Assembly: GCF_029892565.1 (NCBI RefSeq)
Contig: NZ_JARXVH010000018.1
Span: 119,212 to 183,211, forward strand
Source of the DNA: Streptomyces pseudovenezuelae
GTDB taxonomy: Bacteria > Actinomycetota > Actinomycetes > Streptomycetales > Streptomycetaceae
Direction: 5' to 3'
DNA: 64,000 nucleotides
The number at the start of each line of letters is the position of its first letter. Position 1 is the first letter of the stretch. This document shows, one piece after another, positions 44,565 to 53,550 of the stretch. Position numbers and translations under genes: made by a program. The notes below the pieces were generated by a model. That model worked only from the letters and a program-made list of their open reading frames with translations, was not told the DNA's origin and searched no databases.

Positions 44565-45254
44565 CTACGGCGCGTTCAGGATCTCCAGCTCGCTGTCGAA
44601 CAGCCGCTCAGGATCGAAGCCCATGCCGTTGAAATGGCCGGCGAGTTCGAGCGAGAGCAGACCGTGCAGCCGGGTCCAGATGGTCAGCGCCCAGTGCAGG
44701 GCCTCGGGCGTCGCGGGATGGCCGTGCGCCCAGTGCCGGTGGTCCTGGAGGTGCTCGGCGAACCGCTTTCCGGCGCTCTCGGGGGACGGCTGTACGGGGA
44801 TCTCGACGCAGGCGTCGAGCAGAACCGACATGATCTCCGCGCTGATCGCGGTGGTGGTGTCCGGGGCGTGGTAGCCCGGGATGGGGGTGCCGTAGAGCAG
44901 GAAGTACCGGTGCGGGTCCGCCAGGGCCCAGCGGCGCATGGCGTGGGCAAGGCCGGTCAGGTCGGCGCCGGAGTCGGCGGCGGTGTGCAGGGTGTCGGCG
45001 AGGCTGCGGTATCCGTCCTTGATGAGCTCGGTGATCAGCTCGTCGCGGTTGGCGAAGTACCGGTAGAGCGCCGGGCCGCTCATCCCCATCCGCTTGGCGA
45101 TCGCGTTGAGCGAGAGGCCGGAGGCTCCCGCCGTCGCGATCTGCTCCCATGCGTGGTCCTTGACCTCCGCCCGGATCTGGGCGCGATAGCGCTCGCGCGG
45201 GGTCTCGGTCTTCGTGCTCGCCACAGCCGCCTCCATCCGTGCCCCTGAGGGCAC
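44565..45254 (-). CDS. TetR-family regulator of the quinone oxidoreductase gene
   Basis: A 229-residue regulator. The helix-turn-helix is SGLSLNAIAKRMGMSGPALYRYFANRDELI, at about residues 35-65 (written here in part as SLNAIAKRMGMSGPALYRYF). The C-terminal TetR_C ligand domain is typical of the WHG group. It is divergent from the oxidoreductase gene at 45346, and AT-rich inverted sites lie between them. Confidence 0.88.
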   Translation of the reverse strand: MPSGARMEAAVASTKTETPRERYRAQIRAEVKDHAWEQIATAGASGLSLNAIAKRMGMSGPALYRYFANRDELITELIKDGYRSLADTLHTAADSGADLTGLAHAMRRWALADPHRYFLLYGTPIPGYHAPDTTTAISAEIMSVLLDACVEIPVQPSPESAGKRFAEHLQDHRHWAHGHPATPEALHWALTIWTRLHGLLSLELAGHFNGMGFDPERLFDSELEILNAP

Positions 45255-45263
45255 CGCGCGCGT

Positions 45264-45324
45264 TTAGTTAGAGGTTATCACGTTGGCTATTGACTCTCCC
45301 TAGCGAAAGTTATAGCTTCTAACT
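45264..45324 (+). promoter_or_regulatory. Promoter and likely TetR sites for the quinone oxidoreductase gene
   Basis: TTGACT (45290-45295) and TAGCTT (45313-45318) have a 17-bp spacer. The AT-rich segments AGTTAGAGGTTATC (45266-45279) and AGTTATAGCTTCTAACT (45308-45324) are related; the second in reverse reads like the first. One overlaps the -10, so TetR binding would block the promoter. Confidence 0.5.
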
Positions 45325-45345
45325 CAAGCGACAGGAGCTAGCGAC

Positions 45346-46401
45346 ATGGAGGTCACCATGAACACCGAAGGACTCGAAGGACTCGTCGAGGTCGTCCTGC
45401 CGGGCAAGGTCGAGCCGGAGGGGCTGGAGGTCCGCTCCGGTGGAGCCGTCCCGACCGCGGGACCCGGCCAGGTCGTCATCCGCATGCAGGCGACCGGCGT
45501 CTCCTTCGCCGAGCAGCAGATGCGCCGCGGCCGGTACTACGACCAGCCCGCGTTCCCCTTCGTCCCGGGCTACGACCTGGTCGGCACGGTGGTGGTGGCC
45601 GGCGAGGGCGTCGGCCCCGAACTGATCGGCACCCGGGTGGCCGCGCTCCTCAAGGTCGGCGGCTGGGCCAGCCACGTGGTCGTCGACGCGGCGGACACCG
45701 TCGAGGTCCCCGCCGGGGTCGGCGCGGCGGAGGCCGAGACGATGGTCGTCAACGGCATCACCGCCTGGCAGATGCTCCACCGCAAGGCACGCGTGCGTGC
45801 GGGGCAGACCGTCGTGGTGCTCGGCGCCAACGGAGGCGTCGGCTCCGTCCTGGTCCAACTCGCCCGCGCCGCCGGGGTGAAGGTCATCGGCACCGCGTCC
45901 GTACGCCACCACGACGCCCTGCGCGAGCAGGGAGTGATCCCCGTCGACTACCGCGCCGGTGACGTCGCCGCGCACATCCGCGCACTCGCACCCGGCGGGG
46001 TGGACGCCGTTTTCGACCACATCGGCGGCCACGGCATCGTCGACTCCTGGCGCCTGCTCGCCCCCGGAGGCACGCTCGTCTCCTACGGCAGCGCCGCCAC
46101 CAGGGACGACGAGGGTTCCAAGCAGTTGCCCGTGCTCAAGCTGCTCGGCCGCGTGTGGCTGTGGAACACCCTGCCCAACGGCCGCCGCGCCTACTTCTAC
46201 AACGTCTGGGCCGGCCGGGCCCTGGCCAAGAACGCGTTCCGCACCCGGCTGCGCGCCGACCTCACCCAGGTCTTCGCGGCCCTGAGCCGCGGCGAGGTCA
46301 CCGCCCGGATCGCCGCCCAACTCCCGCTCGCCCGCACCGCCGAGGCCATGCGGCTCGCCGAGTCGGGGACCGTCGCCGGCAAGGTCGTACTGACCCCGTA
46401 G
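45346..46401 (+). CDS. Zinc-free NADPH:quinone oxidoreductase (MDR family)
   Basis: A 351-residue medium-chain reductase of the QOR type. It lacks the catalytic zinc ligands, and the NADPH-binding motif is VVVLGANGGVGSVLVQLARAAG. Two starts are possible: 45346 (GGAG eight bases upstream) and 45358 (GGAGGTCACC immediately before). It should reduce quinones or conjugated enones and is probably repressed by the divergent TetR. Confidence 0.87.
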   Translation: MEVTMNTEGLEGLVEVVLPGKVEPEGLEVRSGGAVPTAGPGQVVIRMQATGVSFAEQQMRRGRYYDQPAFPFVPGYDLVGTVVVAGEGVGPELIGTRVAALLKVGGWASHVVVDAADTVEVPAGVGAAEAETMVVNGITAWQMLHRKARVRAGQTVVVLGANGGVGSVLVQLARAAGVKVIGTASVRHHDALREQGVIPVDYRAGDVAAHIRALAPGGVDAVFDHIGGHGIVDSWRLLAPGGTLVSYGSAATRDDEGSKQLPVLKLLGRVWLWNTLPNGRRAYFYNVWAGRALAKNAFRTRLRADLTQVFAALSRGEVTARIAAQLPLARTAEAMRLAESGTVAGKVVLTP

Positions 46402-46594
46402 GGCCGCATCGTCCGAGGTGCTCCTCTCGCGCACGGGCGCGTGTCCGATGTCTTGCCAGCTCCGGTGGAGGCGCTGGATGATCAGGAGCGCTGCCACGGG
46501 AGGGGCTTGCGGGCGAGCCCCGGGCGTTGTGCCCGCAGCGCATCGGCGTCGGCGAGTGCGGTGGGGCAGGAATCGGGTGACAGCTCAGGGCAGG

Positions 46595-46998
46595 TGGCGC
46601 TCCGCATCACGCTGGGCGTGAACCGGTCCGTCCCGACCTGGGACGCGGACAGGGCGTCGACCTTGCCGGCCTTGACGTAGTCGTCCAGGGCGCCGCCGCC
46701 CGGCTGAAGAAGATGTCCGCCTCCTGGTTCGCGCCGAACGCCACGCGCAGCTTCTGCTTGTAGTCGTCGTTGGCGAACAGCCACAGCGTGATCTTCCCGT
46801 CCGGGTGCTCCTTGTTGTAGGCGTCGACCGACTCCTTGAGGATCGTCTGGTCGTTTTCAGCGCCCACATCGTCAGGCCCTTCGACGACGACGTCGTGGAC
46901 GGCCCGGACGTCCCGCAGGAGGCAATGGCCAGGGCGGCCGACACGGTGGTGAGGGATACGACTATGCGCCGAGTTCTCGTTCTCGAATTCCCGTGCAT
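46595..46998 (-). pseudogene. Sugar ABC solute-binding protein gene with two frameshifts, truncated
   Basis: Three frames join to give a recognisable start of a lipoprotein binding protein: RIVVSLTTVSAALAIASCGT (signal and lipobox Cys), then NDQTILKESVDAYNKEHPDG and further to GANQEADIFFS in a second frame, then GGGALDDYVKAGKVDALSAS in a third. The frame changes are near the MWAL/END and DIFFS/GGG joints. After about 130 residues the similarity stops; a normal protein has about 420. The gene is dead, and neighbouring permeases are absent. Confidence 0.65.
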
Positions 46999-47182
46999 GC
47001 TCCGCCTCTTTCTCTCGCAATGCCATGTGGTGCGCAAGGCAGATTCGAAAAGCGGCGCGAAAGACTTTCGCGAGCGATGGGAAAGCGTTCACGGCAGGGC
47101 CGGGCTGTCGAGTGCGCCGAGCGCACGTAAAGGTTGCGCGGCCGGAGACTCGCGCACGGCGGGGCCGGTTCGCTACCTTCCA
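46999..47182. other. Intergenic stretch before the demethylase operon
   Basis: No gene evident. It probably holds the former regulatory region of the dead binding-protein gene and part of the promoter of the operon starting at 47232. Confidence 0.35.
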
Positions 47183-47196
47183 CTAGATCGATTTAG
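47183..47196 (+). promoter_or_regulatory. Candidate LacI operator before the demethylase operon
   Basis: CTAGATCGATTTAG is a 14-bp near-palindrome with central CG (six of seven pairs match). It lies 36 bp upstream of the first gene. The LacI gene at 50379, just after the operon, is the obvious candidate binder. Confidence 0.4.
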
Positions 47197-47231
47197 CTCT
47201 CCCGGACGGACCGCGACGAAAAGGACCCGCC

Positions 47232-48575
47232 ATGGCAACCCCCTCCCTCCAGGACGGCATCGACAGGGCCGGTTCACCGATGAAGCTGCTGTGGCGGCCG
47301 GGCGCCGAGCCGTGGACCCCGGAGGTGGTCGAGCGCGAGTACGCGGGCTGGCGGCAGGAACAGACCGCGTGGCACGAGGGCGTGGCCCTGCTCAACCTCT
47401 CGCACCACATGTACGACATGTGGATCGAGGGCCCGGACGCCACGCGCGTCCTGGCCGACCACGGCGTCAACAACTTCGCGAGGTTCGCGATCGGCCAGGC
47501 CAAGCAGTACGTGCCGGTCACCCGCGACGGCCACATCGTCACCGACGGCATCCTCGCCCGCGAGGCCGAGAACAGGTACCTGCTCAGCGGCATCCCCGCG
47601 GCTCAGCACTGGGTGCAGTACCACGCGGAGAAGGGCGGCTACGACGTCGGTTTCGTCACCGACCCCTCCTCCGCCTTCCGGCCCGGCGGCGCCGACCCGA
47701 AGCTGTTCCGCTACCAGATCCAGGGCCCGCTGGCCGTGGATCTGGTGGAGCGGGCGTTCGGCGGCCCGATGCCGGAGACGAAGTTCTTCCACTCAAGCCC
47801 GGTCGTCCTCGACGGACGCCCCCTGCGCGCCCTGCGCCACGGCATGGCGGGCCAGGCCGGCTTCGAGTTCATCGGCCCCTGGGAGCACGCCGGTCACGTC
47901 CACGAGAAGTTCCTGACGGTCGGCGAACCGCTCGGCCTGATCCAGGTCGGCGCCCTCGCGTACACCACACCCAGCGTCGAGAGCGGCTGGATCCCCTCCC
48001 CGGTGCCCGCCGTCTACACCGACCCCGAACTGCTGGAATACCGCAGGCACCTGCCGCTGTTCGGTATCGAGGGCAAGCGCCCGCTGAACGGCAGCTTCTT
48101 CTCGGAGGACATCGAGGACTACTACGTATCGCCGTACGAACTCGGCTACGGCAAGATGATCTCCTTCAGCCACGACTTCGTGGGCCGGGACGCCCTGGAG
48201 AAGGCCAGGGACGAGGTGCGCCGCACCAAGGTCACCCTCGTCCTCGACCCCGCCGACGTGCGCACGGTGATCGGCGACGGCCAGGACCCCGGCTTCGTGC
48301 TCTCGTACGCCCGGCACCGGGTGGAGACCGCCGCCGGTCTCGTCGGCGTCACGATGCAGAGCGCCTCGATCGACCCGGTGGGCGCGGTCCTCGCCCAGAC
48401 CCTGATCGACGCCGAGTACGCCGTGCCCGGCACCGAGGTGCGCGTGGTCTGGGGCGAACACCCCGGTCCCGGCACCGACCCCGAGGCCGACCTCGGATTC
48501 CCCTGTATCCGCGCCACCGTGCGGCCATCGCCGTTCAACGAGCACGCGCGCACCCTCTACCGACGCGACCGCTGA
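47232..48575 (+). CDS. GcvT-family tetrahydrofolate-dependent demethylase (LigM/DmdA-like)
   Basis: A 447-residue aminomethyltransferase-family protein, longer than GcvT and with the LigM-like features LLNLSHHMYDMWIEGPDATRV at the start and KMISFSHDFVGRDALEKA in the core. Such enzymes move a methyl group from an O-methyl aromatic or a sulfonium compound to tetrahydrofolate. It is followed directly by an MTHFR and a purU-like gene, as in the ligM-metF-ligH set of lignin-degrading sphingomonads. The substrate is not known. The ATG has an AAGGA ribosome site. Confidence 0.8.
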   Translation: MATPSLQDGIDRAGSPMKLLWRPGAEPWTPEVVEREYAGWRQEQTAWHEGVALLNLSHHMYDMWIEGPDATRVLADHGVNNFARFAIGQAKQYVPVTRDGHIVTDGILAREAENRYLLSGIPAAQHWVQYHAEKGGYDVGFVTDPSSAFRPGGADPKLFRYQIQGPLAVDLVERAFGGPMPETKFFHSSPVVLDGRPLRALRHGMAGQAGFEFIGPWEHAGHVHEKFLTVGEPLGLIQVGALAYTTPSVESGWIPSPVPAVYTDPELLEYRRHLPLFGIEGKRPLNGSFFSEDIEDYYVSPYELGYGKMISFSHDFVGRDALEKARDEVRRTKVTLVLDPADVRTVIGDGQDPGFVLSYARHRVETAAGLVGVTMQSASIDPVGAVLAQTLIDAEYAVPGTEVRVVWGEHPGPGTDPEADLGFPCIRATVRPSPFNEHARTLYRRDR

Positions 48576-48604
48576 CGCCGGCCGAGAGAGCGAGACGCAA
48601 GACG

Positions 48605-49477
48605 ATGAACCCCGCGAGCACCGCACGCACAACGGTCGGCACCGCACTCCTTGAGGACTTCTCCCTGGAGATGACCGGCAAGGACGTCCCCAACCTGGAA
48701 GACGCCCGCGACAGCATCCCTCAGGGCACCCGGATCAACGTCACCTTCCTCGGCAACGAGGACCTGCGGATGCGCCTGGACGCGGCCCGCGCGGTAAAAC
48801 GGCTCGGCTTCGTACCCGTACCGCACATATCCGCCCGCCGACTCGGATCCCGCGACGAGTTCGAGCGGTTCCTCGCCGGCCTGCGCGCCGACGGCACGTC
48901 CGACAACGTGTTCCTCGTCGGCGGCGACCCGGCCCACCCCGAGGGCCCGTACGAGGACTCGCTGTCGCTGATCGACACAGGGCTGCTGCGCGAGTACGGC
49001 GTACGGCACGTCGGCATCACCGGATACCCGGAAGGCCATCCGTCGATCGACGACCTGACGCTGTGGTCCGCTCTGAGCAACAAGCACGCGGCCCTTGCCA
49101 CCCACCCCTTCGAGGGCGAGATCATCACCCAGTTCGGCTTCGACGTCGACCCGGTGCTCGCCTGGGTGGAGGAGGTCCGCCGCCGTGGCATCGGCCTCCC
49201 GATCAGGATCGGCGTCCCCGGACTCGCCGGAGCGCGCCGGCTCATGTCCTACGCGGCCCGATTCGGTGTGGGCACCAGCGCCTCCGTCGTCAAGAAGTAC
49301 GGGTTCTCCCTGACGAACCTCATGGGCACCGCCGGACCGGACCGCTTCCTGCGCGAACTCGCCGCGGCCCACGACCCCATCCGGCACGGCGACTTGAAGA
49401 TCCACCTCTATACGTTCGGCGGGCTTAAGGCCACCTCCGACTGGGCCGCCCGCTTCCGGAAGGACAACTCGGCATGA
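48605..49477 (+). CDS. Methylenetetrahydrofolate reductase-family protein
   Basis: A 290-residue MTHFR-family TIM barrel that would oxidise or reduce folate-bound one-carbon units (5-methyl to 5,10-methylene). Motifs include INVTFLGNEDLRMRLDAARA, HISARRLGS, FLVGGDPAHPEGPYEDSLSL and ITQFGFDVDPVLAWVEEVRR. It is 29 bp after the demethylase gene and overlaps the purU-like gene by 4 bp (ATGA). It probably disposes of methyl-THF made by its neighbour. Confidence 0.87.
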   Translation: MNPASTARTTVGTALLEDFSLEMTGKDVPNLEDARDSIPQGTRINVTFLGNEDLRMRLDAARAVKRLGFVPVPHISARRLGSRDEFERFLAGLRADGTSDNVFLVGGDPAHPEGPYEDSLSLIDTGLLREYGVRHVGITGYPEGHPSIDDLTLWSALSNKHAALATHPFEGEIITQFGFDVDPVLAWVEEVRRRGIGLPIRIGVPGLAGARRLMSYAARFGVGTSASVVKKYGFSLTNLMGTAGPDRFLRELAAAHDPIRHGDLKIHLYTFGGLKATSDWAARFRKDNSA

Positions 49478-50276
49478 CCCTCACGGCAGTTGTCCCGCCC
49501 CGCGCCGCCACCGGCGAGACCCCCGCGCCGCAGGCGTCGCTCATCGTGCAGGGCGCCGACGCCACCGGCATCGTCGCGGCCGTGACGTCGGTCCTCAGCG
49601 GCCACGGCGCCAACATCGTCTCTCTCGACCAGTACTCCGACAATCCGCAGGGCTGACGTACACGCTGCGCGACCTGTCCGTCCCCAAGAGGGTGGCGATC
49701 TTCGCGTCCAAGTCCGACCACTGCCTGCTCGACCTGCTCTGGCGCCGCCGGCAGGGTCAACTGCCCGTCACCGTCTCGATGGTGATCTCCAACCACCCCG
49801 ATGTGGCCGAGGAGGTACGCGCGTTCGGCATCCCGTTCTTCCACGTGCCCTCCCAGGGGCCGGACAAGTCCACCGCCGAGACGGAACACCTGCGGCTGCT
49901 CAAGGGCAACGTCGACTTCGTCGTCCTGGCCCGCTACATGCAGATCCTCTCCGGCGACTTCATCGAGAAGCTCAGCGTGCCGATCATCAACATCCACCAC
50001 TCCTTCCTGCCCGCCTTCATCGGTGCCGGGCCCTACGCCAAGGCCAAGGAGCGCGGGGTGAAGCTGGTCGGCGCCACCGCCCACTACGTCACCGAAGACC
50101 TCGACGAGGGCCCGATCATCGAGCAGGACGTCGTCCGCGTCACCCACGCCCACACCGCCGGCGACCTCACCCGCCGGGGCGCCGACGTGGAACGAGCGGT
50201 CCTCTCCCGCGCGGTGCTGTGGCACGCCGAGGACCGGGTCGTCCGCGACGGCAACCACACCATCGTCTTCGCCTGA
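49474..50276 (+). pseudogene. purU: Formyltetrahydrofolate deformylase (PurU) broken by an internal deletion and frameshift
   Basis: The N-terminal ACT domain runs from 49474 (QASLIVQGADATGIVAAVTS) to DQYSDNPQG and then hits TGA at 49654-49656. From 49653 in another frame the protein resumes with LTYTLRDLSVPKRVAIFASK and continues to the usual end (VVRDGNHTIVFA). The roughly 30 residues normally between 'DNPxGG.FFxR' and the 'FGLxY' segment are missing. The catalytic formyltransferase part is intact, with INIHHSFLPAFIGAGPYAKA. The 3' part might be translated from a GTG at 49692, but the full enzyme cannot be made. Confidence 0.8.
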
Positions 50277-50378
50277 CGGCACAGGATCGTTCGCGATGCA
50301 CGGCACGGCCGGGGGCGAGCCCAGTCGCCTACGCTGGCCCCCGGCGTTCGGTCGTTCTGCAGACGGGAGTGTGCCGGC

Positions 50379-51305
50379 ATGGGCGGTTCCGGCCGGGTGA
50401 CGTTGAACGACGTGGCCAAGGCGTCCGGGGTGTCGCGGGCGACCGTGAGCTTCGTACTGAACGACGACCCCCGGCAGACGATCTCCGGGGCGACCCGGGA
50501 GCGGGTGCTGGCCGCCGCGCACGAGTTGGGGTACGTGCCGCACGGCATCGCCCGGGCGCTGCGCGAGGGGTCGTCGCGCATCGTCGTCCTCAATGTCGAC
50601 GAGGGCCTGGAGGGCAACTTCTCGCGGAGCTATGTCCGGGGCCTGGACGAGGAGTTGGCCGACCACGACCACGTTCTTCTCGTGCGGCACGGGCACACGG
50701 CGCCCGAGGCCACCCAGAAGATCCTCGACGCCATCGTGCCGCGGGCCGTGCTCCGGCTCGGCGAGGTCTACATGCGCGGGCACGGTCCCATCGAGGAGGA
50801 CTGGGAGAACGGGTTCGCCGCCAACGCCGCGGTGCAGGTCGGCCATCTCGCCGAACGGGGACACAGCCGGATCACCGTGGCCATGCCCGACCACGACTTC
50901 CCGCTCACCGAGGCCCGCCTAGGGTTCGCCCGCGAGGCCGCCCGGCGCCTGGGCCTGCCGCCCCTGGAGCACCTCGTCGTTCCGCGCCCCCGGGAGGCAG
51001 GCGCGGTCGCCGTCGAGGCGTTCCGCGCGGCGCACCCGGACGTGACCGCCGTGGCCGCCTTCGACGACGACATCGCGCTGCGCACCCTGACCGCCCTGCA
51101 CGACCTCGGACTGCGGGTGCCCGAGGACATGGCCGTCATCGGCTTCGACGAGACCGAGCACGGCTCCCTGACCACGCCCGCGCTCACCACCGTCCGCATC
51201 GACGCGGAAGTCCTGGGCCGGCTCGCCGCGCGGGACGCCCTCGGCATCGACACGGAGGGGCTGGCGCCGGAGCCGGGCCGGATCGTGGTCCGCGACTCGG
51301 TGTGA
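50379..51305 (+). CDS. LacI-family regulator next to the demethylase operon
   Basis: A 308-residue LacI-type regulator with helix-turn-helix TLNDVAKASGVSRATVSFVL and a shorter than usual effector domain (typical length about 340). It starts 102 bp after the dead purU gene. The operator-like CTAGATCGATTTAG upstream of the operon may be its site. Confidence 0.85.
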   Translation: MGGSGRVTLNDVAKASGVSRATVSFVLNDDPRQTISGATRERVLAAAHELGYVPHGIARALREGSSRIVVLNVDEGLEGNFSRSYVRGLDEELADHDHVLLVRHGHTAPEATQKILDAIVPRAVLRLGEVYMRGHGPIEEDWENGFAANAAVQVGHLAERGHSRITVAMPDHDFPLTEARLGFAREAARRLGLPPLEHLVVPRPREAGAVAVEAFRAAHPDVTAVAAFDDDIALRTLTALHDLGLRVPEDMAVIGFDETEHGSLTTPALTTVRIDAEVLGRLAARDALGIDTEGLAPEPGRIVVRDSV

Positions 51306-51449
51306 CCGTCGTGCGGGTCCGTCGGCCGGGCAGCGCCTGAACCGGCGTATCCACGCGGTGAATTGACGACCGAGGTCGATGATCCTCGTCACTCGGCGGG
51401 CGAGACGGACATCACCCCAGGTGGCGCGGTATTGGCCATGTTCGCGACA

Positions 51450-51600
51450 CACGGTACGGTCACTCTGATATCGACGACGCCAAAACGGAAGCCGGTGAGA
51501 GCCCGGCACGGTCGCGCCACTGTGTGCCACCCCTTTCGAGGAGGGGGGCGAGTCAGACCCGTAGCCGTCGTCCTGTGCACCACCGAGATGGGACGCGAAC
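51450..51600 (+). ncRNA. Cobalamin riboswitch upstream of cbtB-cbtA
   Basis: The conserved B12-box elements are in order: GGAAGCCGGTGAGAGCCCGG (51488-51507), then GCGCCACTGTG (51514-51524), then GCGAGTCAGACCC (51548-51560). Spacing and order are those of the cobalamin riboswitch. It lies just upstream of a cobalt transporter gene, so cobalamin would shut off cobalt uptake. Boundaries are approximate. Confidence 0.88.
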
Positions 51601-51619
51601 TCCCAGAGGAGGCCCTGCC

Positions 51620-51841
51620 ATGGCGCAGCATGTCGCTCAGCCGACAGCCACCACCCCCGCTCTCCCCGCCAAGCTGCCGATCGGCGCGATCGTCCCCTGG
51701 GCGGTCTTCTTCGGCATCCTGATGCTGGTCCTGCTCTACTTCGTCGGCGCCGAACAGGGCGCCACCTCCGTCGTGTCCGGTTCGGACGTCCACGAGTGGG
51801 TCCACGACGCCCGTCACCTGCTCGGCTTCCCCTGCCACTGA
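51620..51841 (+). CDS. cbtB: Cobalt transporter subunit CbtB
   Basis: A 73-residue single-helix membrane protein (hydrophobic segment about 23-44). The C-terminal His-rich tail HEWVHDARHLLGFPCH is the metal-binding signature of CbtB. It follows a cobalamin riboswitch and precedes cbtA by 22 bp. Confidence 0.87.
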   Translation: MAQHVAQPTATTPALPAKLPIGAIVPWAVFFGILMLVLLYFVGAEQGATSVVSGSDVHEWVHDARHLLGFPCH

Positions 51842-51863
51842 CCCGAGGGAAACCAGCACTCAC

Positions 51864-52616
51864 ATGAACTCCGCAACGGTGCGAAACCTTCTCGTGCGGG
51901 GCATGCTCGCCGGCCTGGCCGCCGGCGTGCTCGCTCTGGTCGTCGCCTACTTCCTCGGTGAACCGAACGTCGACAAGGCGATCGGTTTCGAGGACGCGCA
52001 CTCCCACGAGCACGAGATGGAGATCGTCTCCCGCTCCCTGCAGTCCACCGCCGGTCTGGCCACCGGTGTCCTGATCTACGGCGTCGCGTTCGGCGGCATC
52101 GCTGCCCTCGCCTTCTGCTTCGCGCTCGGCCGCGTCGGCCGGTTCAGCCCGCGGGCGACCGCGCTGCTGCTGTCCGGCTGCGCCCTGCTGGCCGTCTACG
52201 TCGTCCCGTTCCTGAAGTACCCGGCCAATCCGCCGGCGGTCGGCAACCCCGACACCATCGGCAAGCGGACCACCCTGTACTTCCTGATGATGGTGCTCAG
52301 CGTGCTCCTCGCGGTCGCCGCGACCATCCTGGGCAAGCGGCTCGCGCCCAGTCTGGGCACCTGGTACGCCACCGTCGTCGCGCTGGCCGCGTTCGCCCTG
52401 GTGATCGGGCTGGCGTACGCGTTCCTGCCGGTCATCAACGAGGTGCCCGCGGACTTCCCGGCCACCGTGCTGTGGCGCTTCCGCCTCTCCGCGCTGGCCA
52501 TCCAGATCACCCTGTGGGGCGGATTCGGTCTGGCGTTCGGCGAGTTGGCCGAACGGGTGCTCAACCCGAAGCCGGCCAGGGTGCCGGCGGGTACGGCGGT
52601 GGCCGCACCGCGGTGA
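51864..52616 (+). CDS. cbtA: Cobalt transporter subunit CbtA
   Basis: A 250-residue membrane protein with about five helices. Between the first two lies the His-rich loop EDAHSHEHEMEIVSRS, characteristic of CbtA. Together with CbtB and the riboswitch it forms a cobalt-uptake unit. Confidence 0.87.
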   Translation: MNSATVRNLLVRGMLAGLAAGVLALVVAYFLGEPNVDKAIGFEDAHSHEHEMEIVSRSLQSTAGLATGVLIYGVAFGGIAALAFCFALGRVGRFSPRATALLLSGCALLAVYVVPFLKYPANPPAVGNPDTIGKRTTLYFLMMVLSVLLAVAATILGKRLAPSLGTWYATVVALAAFALVIGLAYAFLPVINEVPADFPATVLWRFRLSALAIQITLWGGFGLAFGELAERVLNPKPARVPAGTAVAAPR

Positions 52617-52811
52617 CATGAGCCGGAGGACGGGACGGTCCCAGCCGCGCCGCATCACCCTCGACGTCAGATCGGCGGCCAGAGCGCACGCGTCCGGGTG
52701 CTCGGTCAGCAGGTGAAGCGGACCGAGCAACTCCTCAGAGAACTCGAGACGTTGGTCGCGGCCCCGGCCGAGGGCTGCGAAGCCCCGGCCGGACCGCACA
52801 GGGACGCGGCG
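52617..52811. other. Unassigned intergenic stretch after cbtA
   Basis: About 195 bp. The plus strand reads VRVLGQQVKRTEQLLRELET in one frame, a heptad-like helix ending at a TGA at 52815-52817; the opposite strand has another open stretch. I cannot assign a gene and regard it as possible decay. Confidence 0.3.
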
Positions 52812-53420
52812 TCATGAACCGCCGCCCGACGGGACTTCGGCCGCCCCGGCCGTGTCCAGCGGGTGTCCCACCCGCACGTTCCAACGGCCGGCCCGACCAC
52901 TGATCGAGGTGGCGGTCAGCGGCAGCACGTCCAGTCGCCAGAAGGCCGCCGCGGGTGCGCCCAACGCGTGCACCACCGCGGCCCGTACGACATCCGGATC
53001 GACCACGGCGAGCGTACGGCCGTCCGCGTCGAGGGACGCCTCCAGCCACCGCGCCACCCGCGCGCACAACTCCTCGACGGACTCCCCGCCATGCGGAGCG
53101 GACGCGGGATCGGCGAGCCAGCGGGCCACCGCCTCGGGCTCACCGGCGTCGACCTCGGCGAGGGTGAGCCCCCGCCAGCGCCCCACGTCCAGCCCCGCCA
53201 ACTCCGGTGCCACCTCAGCCCCGTCGAGACCGAGCGCGGTCGCCGTCTCCCGACCGCGCACACTGGGACCCACGACGACACGCGCGGCCGAGGGCAGGGC
53301 TCCGGCCGCGGCACGGGCCCCCGCCTCCCCGCCGGCCTCGATCGAGCCCCCGTCGTCGAAGCGCGCCTGGCGCAACGAGGCACTCATCGCGGGCGAGATG
53401 AAGGTGACACGACTGGTCAC
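52812..53420 (-). CDS. Histidine phosphatase-like protein lacking the catalytic motif
   Basis: A 202-residue protein with the fold signature of the histidine phosphatase (phosphoglycerate mutase-like) superfamily: VVVGPSVRGRETATALG (SPxxRtxeTA), LDVGRWRGLTLAEV (GxWeG), and HGGESVEELCARVARWLE. The N-terminal RHG of active enzymes is replaced by ISPAM, and the second His (usually SHgg.ir) is VVDPDVVRAAV. It is therefore probably inactive or has a different role. Near cbtBA and metE, a CobC-like ancestry is plausible but unproven. Confidence 0.75.
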   Translation of the reverse strand: MTSRVTFISPAMSASLRQARFDDGGSIEAGGEAGARAAAGALPSAARVVVGPSVRGRETATALGLDGAEVAPELAGLDVGRWRGLTLAEVDAGEPEAVARWLADPASAPHGGESVEELCARVARWLEASLDADGRTLAVVDPDVVRAAVVHALGAPAAAFWRLDVLPLTATSISGRAGRWNVRVGHPLDTAGAAEVPSGGGS

Positions 53421-53550
53421 GGGGCGGCTCCTCCTGATGCGGTCATGGTGTGGGGCTCAAGGTGTAGGGGTCTCCATTGGACACGGCACGTACGTGCGTC
53501 GGCCGGGGAGGGGGTATCCAGCGTTCCTCCCCGGCCGACCGGTCCCGCTG

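Noticed and set aside
46805..48604. Upstream part of a long open frame that continues into the MTHFR gene
   Set aside because: The stretch before 48605 is out of frame with the demethylase gene it covers and has no recognisable motif. Only the MTHFR part is real.
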